NCBI RefSeq assembly: GCF_002850605.1
Contig: NZ_NXGB01000003.1
Coordinates: 186,001-250,000, forward strand
Direction of reading: 5' to 3'
DNA length: 64,000 bases
Source: Pasteurella oralis
GTDB lineage: Bacteria > Pseudomonadota > Gammaproteobacteria > Enterobacterales > Pasteurellaceae
Part shown: in pieces, positions 1-9,682 of the stretch
How the letters are laid out: the number at the start of each line of letters is the position of its first letter
How positions within the stretch are numbered: the first letter of the stretch is position 1
Notes under the pieces: generated by a model
What the model saw: the letters and a program-made list of their open reading frames with translations, nothing else
Databases searched by the model: none
Told to the model about the DNA's origin: nothing
Position numbers and translations under genes: made by a program

Positions 1-2
1 GT

Positions 3-155
3 AAAAGCCCATTATTACATTTCTTATTTCCTAATGTGTTAAGTGTTGATTTAGGTTTCGCACAAGTCGGCGAAATTGCGGTAAAACAATTATTTGCTTT
101 ACTGGAAAATCAGCCAATTCAACAACACTGTCTTGATTGTCGATTAGTTTTTTAA
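3..155 (+). CDS. treR: TreR, trehalose operon repressor (3' end only)
   Basis: The frame starting at base 3 is open to a TAA at 153-155 and gives the last 50 residues of a LacI-type repressor. The segment reading FLFPNVLSVDLGFAQVG matches the end of the sugar-binding domain of TreR, which binds trehalose-6-phosphate. It lies directly upstream of treB and treC on the same strand, and a LacI-type palindrome sits between treR and treB. The N-terminal helix-turn-helix is outside the window. The assignment rests on this tail plus context. Confidence 0.8.
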   Translation, partial: KSPLLHFLFPNVLSVDLGFAQVGEIAVKQLFALLENQPIQQHCLDCRLVF

Positions 156-181
156 TGTGATAATTCGATCTTTTTTATTAA

Positions 182-203
182 ATTTGTGATCTTGATCGCA
201 TTT
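182..203 (+). promoter_or_regulatory. CRP-like binding site upstream of treB
   Basis: The 22-mer has the core TGTGAT-CTTG-ATCGCA and matches 18 of 22 positions of the symmetrical CRP consensus by eye. Its centre is about 70 bases upstream of the predicted treB transcription start, a spacing typical of class I CRP activation. This fits catabolite control of a PTS sugar operon. Binding is inferred. Confidence 0.6.
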
Positions 204-216
204 ATTTGATTACATT

Positions 217-230
217 TGGGAACGTTCCCA
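217..230 (+). promoter_or_regulatory. TreR operator palindrome
   Basis: TGGGAACGTTCCCA is a perfect 14-base palindrome of the LacI-family type and carries the GGGAACGTTCCC core known for TreR operators. It abuts the -35 hexamer of the treB promoter, so bound repressor would block polymerase. The repressor gene ends 62 bases upstream. Confidence 0.8.
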
Positions 231-258
231 TTGATTAAATAATCAACATATTTATAAT
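231..258 (+). promoter_or_regulatory. treB promoter (-35 TTGATT, -10 TATAAT)
   Basis: TTGATT at 231-236 and a consensus TATAAT at 253-258 are separated by 16 bases. The start codon of treB follows about 50 bases downstream. The order CRP-like site, TreR operator, -35, -10 gives a coherent regulatory block. Confidence 0.65.
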
Positions 259-309
259 AAGCAATAAGTTAATTTCTTCTCCCTTCGATTATGAAAAAAG
301 AGGCTATTT

Positions 310-1728
310 ATGGCAAAAATCGATCCAAATGCAGTAGATAAAATCATTGAATATGTTGGTGGTCGTGACAACATTGCAGCGGTAACACATTGTATTACTC
401 GTTTACGTTTTATTTTAAATGACGATGCAAAAGCGAATGCGGAAATGCTTAAAAGTTTACCAATGGTAAAAGCCAGTTTTGCCACAGGTGGTCAGTATCA
501 AGTTGTCATTGGGCAAGAAGTGGGCGATTACTACAAGATTTTACTTGAAAAAACAGGTTTAGCGAATGCGGATAAAGAGCAAATCAAAGCGGCTGCGCGT
601 CAAAATCAAAAATGGTATGAGCGCAGTATTTCTCATTTAGCCGATATTTTTATCCCATTATTGCCTGCATTGATTAGCGGTGGTTTGATTTTAGGTTTCC
701 GTAACGTGATTGGTGACATCAAAATGTTTGAAGATGGCACTAAAACATTAGTGGATATTAGTGCATTTTGGGCAAGCATGCACAGCTTCTTGTGGTTAAT
801 TGGTGAAGCGATTTTCCATTTCTTACCTGTTGGGATCTGTTGGTCAATTGCACGCAAAATGGGAACATCGCCTATTTTAGGTATCGTATTGGGGGTAACG
901 CTTGTTTCGCCGCAATTAATGAACTCTTATGCATTAGGCTCACAGCTACCTGAAGCATGGGATTTTGGCTTCATGGCAATTGAAAAAGTCGGTTATCAAG
1001 CACAGGTCATTCCCGCGATTATGGCAGGATTAGCATTATCCTTTATTGAGCGCTATTTAACCAAAATTGTGCCAAGTTATTTGAATTTAGTTATTGTGCC
1101 TGTCGTATCAATTATCTTATCTGTTTTCCTTGCACACTCTATTATCGGTCCTATTGGTCGCGAAATTGGTAATGGTGTTGCTTTTGTTGTGAAACATGCA
1201 ATGACAGGTGATTTTGCCCCAATTGGTGCGGCACTCTTCGGTTTCTTATATGCGCCATTAGTTGTGACAGGGGTACATCAAACGACATTAGCTATTGACT
1301 TCCAAATGATTGGTAGTATTGGTGGTACACCTGTTTGGCCTTTAATTGCACTATCCAATATTGCACAAGCTTCCGCAGTACTAGCGATTATCTATGTGAA
1401 TAAAACGGCAGAATCGCGTGAAGTGTCAGTACCAGCGGCTATTTCGGCTTACTTGGGGGTAACAGAACCTGCAATGTATGGGATCAACTTGAAATATCGT
1501 TTCCCAATGTTGTGTGCAATGGTGGGATCAGCGGCGGCTGGTTTAATCTGTGGTTTAGCGGGCGTATTAGCAAGTAGTATTGGGGTTGGTGGCTTGCCGG
1601 GAATTCTCTCTATCCAACACCAGTATTGGGCTGTTTATGCCTTAGCAATGGCAACAGCGATTGTGGTGCCATTTATCCTCACTACGATTGTTTACAAACG
1701 TAAAGAAAAAGCAGGTACTTTGAGCTAA
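310..1728 (+). CDS. treB: PTS trehalose-specific EIIBC component
   Basis: This 472-residue inner-membrane permease imports trehalose and phosphorylates it to trehalose-6-phosphate. The N-terminal EIIB domain (about residues 1-90) has the phosphorylated cysteine Cys28 in VTHCITRLRF. The EIIC domain that follows has about ten hydrophobic segments and the conserved GVTEPAMYG motif. No EIIA domain is fused, so phosphate presumably comes from a separate glucose-type EIIA (Crr), as in enteric bacteria. AAGAGG precedes the ATG at 310. treC follows after a small gene, and the operator upstream supports trehalose induction. Confidence 0.93.
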   Translation: MAKIDPNAVDKIIEYVGGRDNIAAVTHCITRLRFILNDDAKANAEMLKSLPMVKASFATGGQYQVVIGQEVGDYYKILLEKTGLANADKEQIKAAARQNQKWYERSISHLADIFIPLLPALISGGLILGFRNVIGDIKMFEDGTKTLVDISAFWASMHSFLWLIGEAIFHFLPVGICWSIARKMGTSPILGIVLGVTLVSPQLMNSYALGSQLPEAWDFGFMAIEKVGYQAQVIPAIMAGLALSFIERYLTKIVPSYLNLVIVPVVSIILSVFLAHSIIGPIGREIGNGVAFVVKHAMTGDFAPIGAALFGFLYAPLVVTGVHQTTLAIDFQMIGSIGGTPVWPLIALSNIAQASAVLAIIYVNKTAESREVSVPAAISAYLGVTEPAMYGINLKYRFPMLCAMVGSAAAGLICGLAGVLASSIGVGGLPGILSIQHQYWAVYALAMATAIVVPFILTTIVYKRKEKAGTLS

Positions 1729-1763
1729 TCATTCCACTTTCTCTTCTTACTCAGCTGGAGGGA

Positions 1764-1772
1764 AAGTGCGGT
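1764..1772 (+). repeat. DNA uptake signal core (USS)
   Basis: AAGTGCGGT, the Pasteurellaceae uptake core, lies in the treB/1821 intergenic gap and is preceded by an extra A and followed by a T-rich tract. It is one of about 30 in the window; all positions are given in the findings. Confidence 0.85.
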
Positions 1773-1820
1773 CTGTTTTTACAGAATTTAGATAAAAGCA
1801 TTGTTCAACGGGGGGAATAG

Positions 1821-2177
1821 GTGTTAACGCGTGACGTTATTTTAGAATACATCGCGAATAAATATGCTATTTGCCCCGACTATCCTTGGCAAGATAAGCC
1901 TGATTACGCGGTATTACGTCATCAACATAATCGTAAATGGTTTGCATTGATTTTAACTGTACCAGCAGTCAGTTTAGGATTATCAGATACAGAACAAATC
2001 GATATTGTTAATTTGAAATGCGAACCTGCAGTAATTGATAGTTTACGTCAAAGTGAAGCGATTTTTCCCGCCTACCATATGAACAAAACACATTGGTTTA
2101 GCTTACGTCTGAATAGTACTTTTTCACAACAACAAGCTTATCATTTAATCGACTGGAGTTTTGATTTAACTCGTTAG
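1821..2177 (+). CDS. MmcQ/YjbR family protein
   Basis: This is a 118-residue protein with a GTG start behind a GGGGG ribosome-binding stretch (1811-1815). The pattern of an N-terminal helix, HNRKWFALIL, an NLKCEPA segment and a closing HWFSLRL fits the MmcQ/YjbR (CyaY-like fold, DUF419) family. Members are small cytoplasmic proteins with proposed DNA-binding or unknown roles. It sits between treB and treC on the same strand and is probably co-transcribed, but a role in trehalose use is not evident. Confidence 0.75.
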   Translation: MLTRDVILEYIANKYAICPDYPWQDKPDYAVLRHQHNRKWFALILTVPAVSLGLSDTEQIDIVNLKCEPAVIDSLRQSEAIFPAYHMNKTHWFSLRLNSTFSQQQAYHLIDWSFDLTR

Positions 2178-2209
2178 TTGATATCAATACAATTTTATAA
2201 GGGAACAAG

Positions 2210-3850
2210 ATGAGTAGTAAAAATTGGTGGCAAAACGGCGTGATTTACCAAATTTATCCGAAATCTTTCCAAGATACGACAGGGAGTGGTACAGGGGATA
2301 TTCAAGGCATTATCAAGCGATTAGATTACTTAAAAGAATTGGGAGTTGATGGGCTTTGGATTACCCCAATGTATGTTTCGCCACAAGTTGATAATGGCTA
2401 TGATATTGCTAATTATCGTGATATTGATCCAAGTTATGGCAGTATGGCTGATTTTGAGCAGTTAATTGCTCAAGCACACCAACGTGGTATCAAAATTGTA
2501 ATGGATATGGTGTTTAACCATAGCTCTACTTTCCATCCATGGTTTGTTGAAGGTGAAGATCCAAATAGTGCTTACCATGATTATTATATTTGGCGTGAAG
2601 AACCCACTAATTGGAAATCTAAGTTTGGTGGTTCGGCATGGAAATGGTCTGATAAAGCACAGAAGTACTATTTACATTTATTTGCTCCAGAACAGGCAGA
2701 TTTAAATTGGGAAAATCCAAGATTGCGTGAAGAATTGTTTGCGATTTGTCAGTTTTGGGCAGAAAAAGGCATTGATGGTTTGCGTTTAGATGTGGTGAAC
2801 TTGATTTCAAAACCTGAACAATTTGAAGATGATGACGAAGGTGATGGACGTCGTTTTTATACCGATGGACCTAAAATTCACCAGTATTTGCAATTATTAA
2901 ATCAACGTGCGTTAACGCCTTATGGCTTAATGACTGTTGGCGAAATGTCTTCCACCACATTAGAAAATTGCCAACAATATGCCAATTTAGCAGGCACAGA
3001 GCTGTCGATGACTTTTAATTTCCATCACTTAAAAGTAGATTATCCAAAAGGTGAAAAATGGAGCTATGCCAAACCAGATTATGTGCAATTAAAATCTATT
3101 TTTAACTATTGGCAACAAGGTATGCATGGTCAGGCATGGAATGCATTGTTCTGGTGTAATCATGACCAGCCACGTATTGTGTCGCGTTTTGGTGATGAAG
3201 GGCAATGGCATCAACAGTCAGCCAAAATGCTGGCGATGATCTTACACGGTTTGCAAGGAACGCCTTATATTTATCAGGGTGAAGAATTTGGTATGACAAA
3301 TCCAAACTTCACTACGATTGAACAATATCGTGATGTAGAAAGTCTGAACGCCTATGCAGAATTGCGAGAGAAAGGGATTGATGAAGCATTAATCATGCAA
3401 ATTTTGGCACAAAAATCCCGTGATAACGGTCGTACACCAATGCAATGGGATGACTCAGAACAGGCGGGATTTACTACGGGAACAGCTTGGATTGAAGTAG
3501 CGAAAAATTATTCACAAATCAATGCAAAAGCCGCTTTAGCGGATAGAAATTCCGTGTTCTATACTTATCAGGCATTGATTGCATTGCGGAAAAAATTGCC
3601 TATTTTAACTGAGGGAGATTATCAAGATCTAGCACCTGAACATCCAGCGTTATGGTGCTACCAACGCCAAACAACACATGAAAAATTACTCATTTTGGCT
3701 AATTTAAGCGAAGTAGAACAAGTCGTTGCGCTACCACAAATGTGGTGTAATCAACATGTTACTTGTTTGATGAATAACTATGATGAAGATGTCATACCTG
3801 AAGCCAGAATGACATTAAAGCCTTATCAAGCCATCTATCTGTATAAATGA
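2210..3850 (+). CDS. treC: Trehalose-6-phosphate hydrolase
   Basis: This 546-residue cytoplasmic GH13 enzyme splits trehalose-6-phosphate into glucose and glucose-6-phosphate. The alpha-amylase signature is complete: DMVFNHSS (region I), GLRLDVVN with nucleophile Asp194, the acid/base Glu245 in VGEMSS, and Asp319 in NHDQ. Opening residues WWQNGVIYQIYPKSF are typical of the TreC/oligo-1,6-glucosidase group. With treB and treR beside it, trehalose-6-phosphate is the likely substrate. A GGGA box precedes the ATG. A USS-containing terminator follows. Confidence 0.93.
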   Translation: MSSKNWWQNGVIYQIYPKSFQDTTGSGTGDIQGIIKRLDYLKELGVDGLWITPMYVSPQVDNGYDIANYRDIDPSYGSMADFEQLIAQAHQRGIKIVMDMVFNHSSTFHPWFVEGEDPNSAYHDYYIWREEPTNWKSKFGGSAWKWSDKAQKYYLHLFAPEQADLNWENPRLREELFAICQFWAEKGIDGLRLDVVNLISKPEQFEDDDEGDGRRFYTDGPKIHQYLQLLNQRALTPYGLMTVGEMSSTTLENCQQYANLAGTELSMTFNFHHLKVDYPKGEKWSYAKPDYVQLKSIFNYWQQGMHGQAWNALFWCNHDQPRIVSRFGDEGQWHQQSAKMLAMILHGLQGTPYIYQGEEFGMTNPNFTTIEQYRDVESLNAYAELREKGIDEALIMQILAQKSRDNGRTPMQWDDSEQAGFTTGTAWIEVAKNYSQINAKAALADRNSVFYTYQALIALRKKLPILTEGDYQDLAPEHPALWCYQRQTTHEKLLILANLSEVEQVVALPQMWCNQHVTCLMNNYDEDVIPEARMTLKPYQAIYLYK

Positions 3851-3890
3851 TTTTTTCCAAATCATGTGATAGCAAAATATTGTGTTGACT

Positions 3891-3918
3891 AAAGTGCGGT
3901 TGATTTTCGCACTTTTTT
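3891..3918 (+). terminator. treC terminator built on a USS core
   Basis: AAAGTGCG (3891-3898) and CGCACTTT (3908-3915) form an 8-bp stem with a 9-base loop, followed by a T-run. The left arm is a full uptake core (3892-3900) and the right arm is a partial inverted one. It lies 40 bases after the treC stop. Confidence 0.75.
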
Positions 3919-3971
3919 ATTTATTGCTTTAACCGTGTTTCTGTGGATAGATAACTAGGAAAGTGTAATGG

Positions 3972-4131
3972 CATGGGGAAAATGGCAAGTTGATATGAGC
4001 CTGAATTATCACTTTTTGCTAATGAAGCGATACTAGAAGAAGGTAAATTGTAAGATCAAAAAATGGCAGAAATGATACAACGATTATTGGAAGAAGAACG
4101 AAATAAAACGAGTGATGATCTAATTAATTAG
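3972..4131 (+). pseudogene. Degenerate small coding remnant
   Basis: Readable protein-like sequence survives here only if one frameshift near 3990 and one in-frame TAA at 4051-4053 are ignored. The frame from 3994 reads YEPELSLFANEAILEEGKL, stop, then DQKMAEMIQRLLEEERNK and ends in TAG at 4129-4131. The residue mix looks like real coding sequence, with a charged amphipathic helix at the end. I do not recognise the family. A short true ORF from the ATG at 4063 (22 codons) is possible but has no good ribosome-binding site. Confidence 0.4.
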
Positions 4132-4327
4132 CTAGTTTTATTTAAATGAATGAAATTGTCTATTGAATAAATAGGCGATTTTTTTGTTAGAAATCATAAC
4201 TTTTGTTTTAAATCAATAAACCCTATGATCCACCTCTAAAGAGGTAGCATTTTCCGAGTTCGATCACTACGCCAAGTTTATTGCTTATGATAGAATGCGA
4301 GCCATTAATAGGTGGAATTGATTAATT
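4132..4327. other. Intergenic region upstream of ccmA
   Basis: This completes the 477-base gap between treC and ccmA. It is AT-rich and contains a short hairpin, CCTCT-AA-AGAGG (about 4233-4244). A TATGAT-like -10 element near 4287 could serve ccmA. No tRNA or known riboswitch fold was recognised. Confidence 0.4.
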
Positions 4328-4969
4328 ATGCAAAAATCTTATCAATTAAAAACAGAAAAGCTAGCTTGCCAGCGTGGCGGCAAAATATTATTTACGGAAT
4401 TAAATTTAATAGTGAATAGTGGCGATTTTGTACAAATTGAAGGGCATAATGGTATTGGTAAAACCAGTTTATTACGTATTTTAGTGGGATTAGCCCAGCA
4501 ACTTGAAGGCAATGTGTTTTGGAATGATGAGCTGATTCAAAAACAGCGTGAAGCGTATCAATATGATTTGCTCTATTTAGGTCATCATTCAGGGATTAAA
4601 CCCGAATTAACGGCTTGGGAAAATTTGAAGTTTTACCAACATATTAGTGCTTGTGAGCAGGATGAAGAGAGATTGTGGCAAGTGTTAGAAACCGTTGGAT
4701 TATTAGGGCGCGAAGATATTCCTGCTGCGCAGCTTTCCGCTGGGCAGCAACGACGCATTGCATTAGCACGCTTATGGCTATCTAACGCACCCTTATGGAT
4801 TTTAGATGAACCTTTTACGGCGATTGATAAAAAGGGTGTGCAAGTATTGACCGCACTTTTTGAACAACATGTTCAGCAAGGGGGAATTGTGATTTTCACT
4901 AGTCATCAAGATGTGCAAAGCCATTTACTCACTAAAGTGCGGTTAGAAAATTATAAATTTACGGATTGA
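4328..4969 (+). CDS. ccmA: Cytochrome c biogenesis ABC ATPase CcmA
   Basis: This 213-residue ATPase drives the CcmABCD complex that releases holo-CcmE from CcmC. Walker A is GHNGIGKTS, the ABC signature is LSAGQQRR and Walker B is LWILDEP. Length and the short C-terminus fit CcmA. It is the first gene of a ccm operon running to 11069. Two USS cores lie inside the gene, at 4850-4858 (reverse) and 4935-4943. Confidence 0.93.
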   Translation: MQKSYQLKTEKLACQRGGKILFTELNLIVNSGDFVQIEGHNGIGKTSLLRILVGLAQQLEGNVFWNDELIQKQREAYQYDLLYLGHHSGIKPELTAWENLKFYQHISACEQDEERLWQVLETVGLLGREDIPAAQLSAGQQRRIALARLWLSNAPLWILDEPFTAIDKKGVQVLTALFEQHVQQGGIVIFTSHQDVQSHLLTKVRLENYKFTD

Positions 4970-5014
4970 CTTGTTAGTGAAGTGAGCAAGTTAGCATAAC
5001 AATTAAGTCATAAT

Positions 5015-5680
5015 ATGATATTTACTCAAATCATCAAACGAGAACTGCGCATAGCCATGCGCAAACAAGCGGAAATTTTAAACCCACTGTGGTTCTTTTT
5101 GATTGTGATTACTTTATTCCCTTTAGTTATTGGACCTGATCCAACATTATTATCACGGATTGCACCAGGAATCGCATGGGTTGCTGCACTCTTATCGGCA
5201 TTATTATCATTCGAACGTTTATTCCGAGATGATTTTGTTGATGGCTCATTAGAACAACTAATGTTGACAGCACAACCTTTAGCATTAACTGCCCTAGCTA
5301 AAGTGATTGCGCATTGGCTATTAACTGGATTGCCATTAATTTTATTATCACCGATTGCAGCTTTGTTGCTTTCATTAGATATTCAAATTTGGTGGGCATT
5401 AGTACTCACATTGTTAATTGGTACACCAGTGTTAAGCTGTCTTGGCGCGATTGGCGTTGCATTAACTGTCGGATTACGTAAAGGTGGTGTGCTATTAAGT
5501 TTATTAGTTGTACCTTTATTTATTCCAGTTTTAATTTTTTCTGCTTCAACGCTTGAAGCGGCGAGTTTGAGTATGCCATATCATGGGCAACTCGCTATTT
5601 TAGGTGCAATTTTAGCGGGTGCAATGACCTTGTCACCTTTTGCTGTTGCGGCTGCATTACGAATTAGTTTAGATCAATAA
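5015..5680 (+). CDS. ccmB: Haem exporter permease CcmB
   Basis: This 221-residue inner-membrane protein has six hydrophobic segments and opens MIFTQIIKRELRIAMRKQ, typical of CcmB. It pairs with CcmA and CcmC in the haem-handling ABC complex. It starts 45 bases after ccmA, a larger gap than between the other genes in the operon. The glycine-rich cytoplasmic loop RKGG is conserved in the family. Confidence 0.92.
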   Translation: MIFTQIIKRELRIAMRKQAEILNPLWFFLIVITLFPLVIGPDPTLLSRIAPGIAWVAALLSALLSFERLFRDDFVDGSLEQLMLTAQPLALTALAKVIAHWLLTGLPLILLSPIAALLLSLDIQIWWALVLTLLIGTPVLSCLGAIGVALTVGLRKGGVLLSLLVVPLFIPVLIFSASTLEAASLSMPYHGQLAILGAILAGAMTLSPFAVAAALRISLDQ

Positions 5681-5692
5681 AAGGATTGCTTT

Positions 5693-6433
5693 ATGTGGAA
5701 GTGGTTACACCCTTATGCAAAATCAGAAACTCAGTACCATTTGTGTGGTAAATTTTTGCCAATTACTGCTATTTTGACCGCGCTTTTACTCGTCACTGGT
5801 ATCATTTGGGGCTTGGCCTTTGCACCAGCAGATTACCAGCAAGGTAATAGTTTCCGTATTATGTATGTTCATGTACCAACAGCAATTTGGTCGATGGGCG
5901 TGTATGGTTCAATGGCTATTGCTGCATTTATTGCGTTAGTCTGGCAAATTAAACAGGCGCACTTGGCAATGATTGCAATGGCGCCTATTGGTGCGTTATT
6001 TACTTTCTTAGCCTTAGTGACAGGGGCGGTCTGGGGTAAACCTATGTGGGGAACTTGGTGGGTTTGGGATGCACGCTTGACTTCTGAATTGATTCTGTTC
6101 TTCTTATATTTAGGTGTGATGGCATTATATTCTGCGTTTCAAGATCGTGCTGTCGGTGCGAAAGCCGCAGGTATTTTATGCTTAGTTGGGGTGATTAACC
6201 TACCTATTATTCATTTCTCAGTAGAGTGGTGGAATACGTTGCATCAAGGCGCAAGCATTACTAAATTTGAAAAGCCATCTATAGCCACACCGATGTTGAT
6301 TCCATTAATTTTATGTATTTTCGGCTTTATGATGCTTTATATTTGGTTAACTTTAATTCGTTATCGTACTGCTTTAGTGAGAGAGGACAGTAAACGTCCT
6401 TGGGTACAGGCTTTAGCGAATAACCTGAAGTAA
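5693..6433 (+). CDS. ccmC: Haem transporter/lyase component CcmC
   Basis: This 246-residue membrane protein has six transmembrane segments and the tryptophan-rich WWD motif (GKPMWGTWWVWDARLTS), which binds haem on the periplasmic side and loads it onto CcmE. Conserved histidines in YVHVPTAIW and in IIHFSVEWWNTLHQG flank the WWD motif and are expected haem ligands. AAGGA precedes the ATG. ccmD follows immediately. Confidence 0.95.
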   Translation: MWKWLHPYAKSETQYHLCGKFLPITAILTALLLVTGIIWGLAFAPADYQQGNSFRIMYVHVPTAIWSMGVYGSMAIAAFIALVWQIKQAHLAMIAMAPIGALFTFLALVTGAVWGKPMWGTWWVWDARLTSELILFFLYLGVMALYSAFQDRAVGAKAAGILCLVGVINLPIIHFSVEWWNTLHQGASITKFEKPSIATPMLIPLILCIFGFMMLYIWLTLIRYRTALVREDSKRPWVQALANNLK

Positions 6434-6448
6434 GTGTTGGGGGAAAAG

Positions 6449-6652
6449 ATGTTTTTTGAAACTTGGAATGATTTTTTTAGTATGGGTGGCTACGGCTTTT
6501 ATGTCTGGTTAGCTTATGGTATTAGTTTAGTTGCTGTTGTGGTTTTGATTGTACAAAGTATAAAAGAACGAAAATCGATCTTAAAAGAGGTTATTCGTGA
6601 GCAACAACGCCAAGCACGTTTACAAAAAAATGAATCAAGAGGTGCACTATGA
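6449..6652 (+). CDS. ccmD: CcmD, small membrane subunit
   Basis: This is a 67-residue protein with one membrane span and a basic, charged C-terminal tail ([19 protein letters not shown]), the usual CcmD plan. It helps release holo-CcmE from the CcmABC complex. The start chosen is ATG 6449, behind GGGGGAAAAG; a GTG at 6434, directly after the ccmC stop, would add five residues but lacks a ribosome-binding site. It overlaps ccmE by four bases. Confidence 0.9.
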   Translation: MFFETWNDFFSMGGYGFYVWLAYGISLVAVVVLIVQSIKERKSILKEVIREQQRQARLQKNESRGAL

Positions 6653-7188
6653 ACCCAAGACGTAAATCGAGAATGGCAATTGTTCTTTTTGTTTTACTCG
6701 GTGTTTCTGTTGCATCGGGTTTAATTTTGTATGCATTACGCCAAAATATTGATTTGTTTTATACGCCAACTGAAATTGTGTATGGCAAAGAAGAAGATGG
6801 CAATAAAAAACCGCAAGTTGGTCAACGTCTGCGTGTTGGTGGCATGGTGGTTGCAGGCACTGTTGAACGCGATCCAACGAGTTTAAAAGTCAAATTCGAT
6901 CTTAATGATATTGGTCCTTCTATTACGGTGGAATATGAGGGGATCTTGCCTGATTTATTTCGCGAAGGACAGGGCATTGTTGCTCAAGGGGTGTTGAAAG
7001 CACCGACTGTTTTAGCCGCAACCGAAGTCTTGGCAAAACATGATGAAAATTATGTGCCGCCTGAACTGGATGCACAAATGCAAAAAGTGCATAAGCCAAT
7101 GGGAATCTCTGATCTCAAAGGTGAAAGTGAACGTGATCGCCAAGAAAAAGCTTATGAATATAAAACCGAACGAGAAGGTCAAAAATGA
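6649..7188 (+). CDS. ccmE: Haem chaperone CcmE
   Basis: This 179-residue periplasmic haem chaperone has an N-terminal membrane anchor (about residues 8-28) and an OB-fold domain. His131 in [11 protein letters not shown] is the residue that binds haem covalently, and the following Tyr is also conserved. It carries haem from CcmC to the CcmF lyase. Its start overlaps ccmD and its stop overlaps ccmF, each by four bases, implying translational coupling. Confidence 0.95.
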   Translation: MNPRRKSRMAIVLFVLLGVSVASGLILYALRQNIDLFYTPTEIVYGKEEDGNKKPQVGQRLRVGGMVVAGTVERDPTSLKVKFDLNDIGPSITVEYEGILPDLFREGQGIVAQGVLKAPTVLAATEVLAKHDENYVPPELDAQMQKVHKPMGISDLKGESERDRQEKAYEYKTEREGQK

Positions 7189-9137
7189 TCGCTGAATTAG
7201 GAAATTATGCTTTAGCGTTAAGTCTTGCCATCGCTATACTGGTGGCAATTTTTCCTTTATTGGGGGCTGAAAAAGGCAATGTACAGTTAATGTCATTAGC
7301 TCGTCCAATGACTTATGGTTTATTCATTAGTTTAACTGTCGCTTTTATTGCGCTATCTTATTTATTTGCCGTAAATGATTTTTCTGTTCAATATGTGGTA
7401 AATAATTCAAACACAAATTTGCCTTTACATTATCGTTTATCTGCGGTTTGGGGTTCTCATGAAGGCTCGCTTTTATTATGGATTTGGCTATTAACTTTAT
7501 GGGGGGCAGCGGTTGCCTTGTTTAGTAAACAATTGCCCCAAGAAGCAGTTGCTCGTGTGTTAGGTATTATGGGGATCATTAGTATTGGTTTCCTGATTTT
7601 TGTATTATTTACCTCTAATCCATTTAATCGTACTTTTCCTGATTTTCCTGTTGATGGCAAAGAACTCAACCCGCTATTACAAGATGTTGGATTAATTTTC
7701 CACCCACCATTACTTTACATGGGCTATGTTGGTTTTTCTGTTGCTTTTGCTTTTTCTATTGCTTCCTTAATGACGGGTAAGCTTGATACTGCATGGGCAA
7801 GATGGTCCCGCCCTTGGACAATGGCTGCTTGGGTATTTTTAACTTTAGGTATTGTGTTAGGCTCTTGGTGGGCATATTACGAACTTGGCTGGGGAGGCTG
7901 GTGGTTCTGGGATCCTGTCGAAAATGCATCTTTCATGCCTTGGATTGCGGGAACAGCATTATTACATTCATTAGCTGTGACTGAAAAGCGCGGTTCTTTT
8001 AAAGCATGGACTGTATTACTGGCGATTTTAGCTTTTTCGTTATGCTTACTAGGGACTTTCCTTGTTCGTTCAGGGATTTTAGTTTCAGTACACGCTTTTG
8101 CCTCTGATCCAACACGTGGGTTGTATATTCTTGCTTATTTGATTGTAGTGATTGGTGGGTCGTTGGCTTTATATGCTTATAAAGGGAGTCAAATTCGTTC
8201 ACGAGATAATGCAGAACGTTATTCGCGTGAAAGCATGTTGTTACTGAATAATATTTTATTAATGACGGCGCTTTCCGTCGTGTTTTTAGGCACGTTGCTG
8301 CCTTTAGTGCATAAACAACTAGGGTTAGGTACAATTTCTATTGGTGCGCCATTCTTTGACCAAATGTTTTTAATTATTATGATCCCGTTTTCACTATTAC
8401 TCGGTATTGGACCTTTAGTGAAGTGGCGTCGTGATGAATTCTCAGCGATTCGAACCCCTGTACTACTTAGCTTGCTTGTCATGTTGATTGCAGGCGTTGT
8501 GTTACCTTATTTTTTACATAATCGTATTACGGTAAGTGCAGTATTAGGTTGCATGATGGTGGTGTTCATTGTGATATTGAGTTTATATGAATTGCACCAA
8601 CGCGCAACACATCGCTCGAGTTTCTTTGTTGGGTTAACTAAGCTTTCTCGTTCTCATTGGGGTATGGTATTAGCGCATTTAGGGGTAGCGATGTCTGTAT
8701 GGGGAATTGCTTTTAGCCAAAACTATAGTGTGGAACGTGATGTGCGCATGAATGTAGGTGATACTGTACAAATTGCGGATTATCATTTTACTTTCCAAGG
8801 TATTACTGAAGCGAATGGACCTAACTATTTAGGTGGTAAAGCACAAGTCGATATTGCTAAAAATGGTAAGGTCGAAGCGATTTTATTTGCTGAAAAACGT
8901 TTTTATACAGTCAGTAAAATGACGATGACTGAAGCCGCTATTGATTGGGGATTCAGCCGTGATCTTTATGTCGCATTAGGTGAAAGTTTAGGAGATGGTT
9001 CTTGGGCATTACGCTTATATTATAAACCATTTATCCGTTGGATTTGGTTTGGTGGTGTATTTATGGTGCTAGGTGGATTACTTTGCATGTTTGATCGCCG
9101 TTATCGTTTTTCTAAGTTATTAAAAAAGGGTGAATAA
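7185..9137 (+). CDS. ccmF: Cytochrome c haem lyase subunit CcmF
   Basis: This 650-residue polytopic membrane protein attaches haem to CXXCH motifs of apocytochromes. It has the [11 protein letters not shown] segment, the WWD signature [14 protein letters not shown] (about residues 230-245) and multiple membrane spans. It is closely paralogous to nrfE at 22242-24146. The start overlaps the ccmE stop and the last base of its stop is the first of dsbE. Confidence 0.95.
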   Translation: MIAELGNYALALSLAIAILVAIFPLLGAEKGNVQLMSLARPMTYGLFISLTVAFIALSYLFAVNDFSVQYVVNNSNTNLPLHYRLSAVWGSHEGSLLLWIWLLTLWGAAVALFSKQLPQEAVARVLGIMGIISIGFLIFVLFTSNPFNRTFPDFPVDGKELNPLLQDVGLIFHPPLLYMGYVGFSVAFAFSIASLMTGKLDTAWARWSRPWTMAAWVFLTLGIVLGSWWAYYELGWGGWWFWDPVENASFMPWIAGTALLHSLAVTEKRGSFKAWTVLLAILAFSLCLLGTFLVRSGILVSVHAFASDPTRGLYILAYLIVVIGGSLALYAYKGSQIRSRDNAERYSRESMLLLNNILLMTALSVVFLGTLLPLVHKQLGLGTISIGAPFFDQMFLIIMIPFSLLLGIGPLVKWRRDEFSAIRTPVLLSLLVMLIAGVVLPYFLHNRITVSAVLGCMMVVFIVILSLYELHQRATHRSSFFVGLTKLSRSHWGMVLAHLGVAMSVWGIAFSQNYSVERDVRMNVGDTVQIADYHFTFQGITEANGPNYLGGKAQVDIAKNGKVEAILFAEKRFYTVSKMTMTEAAIDWGFSRDLYVALGESLGDGSWALRLYYKPFIRWIWFGGVFMVLGGLLCMFDRRYRFSKLLKKGE

Positions 9138-9682
9138 TGAATAGAAAACTTTATCTTCCCTTAATGTTATTTTGTGTATTAGTTATTACATTTGCGGTGC
9201 AATTGCAACGTAATGCACAAGGTGATGATCCTAAGGCATTGGAATCTGCTTTAGTTGGCAAAGCTGTGCCAATAAAATTGGCACCTGATCTATTAGAAAA
9301 TAAGCAACATAACGCAGAGATTTTTCAGCAAGGTAAACCGATTTTGCTAAATGTCTGGGCAACTTGGTGCCCAACTTGTTATGCGGAACATCAGTATTTG
9401 AACCACTTGGCACAGCAAGGAGTGACAATTATTGGTTTAGATTATAAAGATAAAACTGATAAAGCGATTAAATGGTTGAAAGAGTTAGGTAATCCTTATC
9501 AAATTGTGTTGAAAGATGAAAAAGGTGCATTGGGACTCGATCTTGGAGTGTATGGGGCACCTGAAACCTTTATCATTGATGGTAAAGGCGTAATTCATTA
9601 TCGTCATGCTGGTGATATAAATGAAAAAGTCTGGCGTGAGAAATTGCAGCCTATTTATCAAAAGCTAATGGAGGCAAAATAA
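9137..9682 (+). CDS. dsbE: Thiol:disulfide interchange protein DsbE/CcmG
   Basis: This 181-residue thioredoxin-fold protein is anchored by one N-terminal membrane segment and faces the periplasm. The active site is Cys78-Pro-Thr-Cys81 in WATWCPTCYAEH, and the GAPETF cis-proline loop is present. It keeps apocytochrome c cysteines reduced together with CcmH. It is an overlapping member of the ccm operon and has a paralogue at 24181. Confidence 0.93.
   Translation: MNRKLYLPLMLFCVLVITFAVQLQRNAQGDDPKALESALVGKAVPIKLAPDLLENKQHNAEIFQQGKPILLNVWATWCPTCYAEHQYLNHLAQQGVTIIGLDYKDKTDKAIKWLKELGNPYQIVLKDEKGALGLDLGVYGAPETFIIDGKGVIHYRHAGDINEKVWREKLQPIYQKLMEAK

Noticed and set aside
4222-4262. Possible tRNA-like or small RNA structure with a CCTCT-AA-AGAGG hairpin upstream of ccmA
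   Set aside because: No cloverleaf, no conserved T-loop and no discriminator or CCA end; only one short hairpin.
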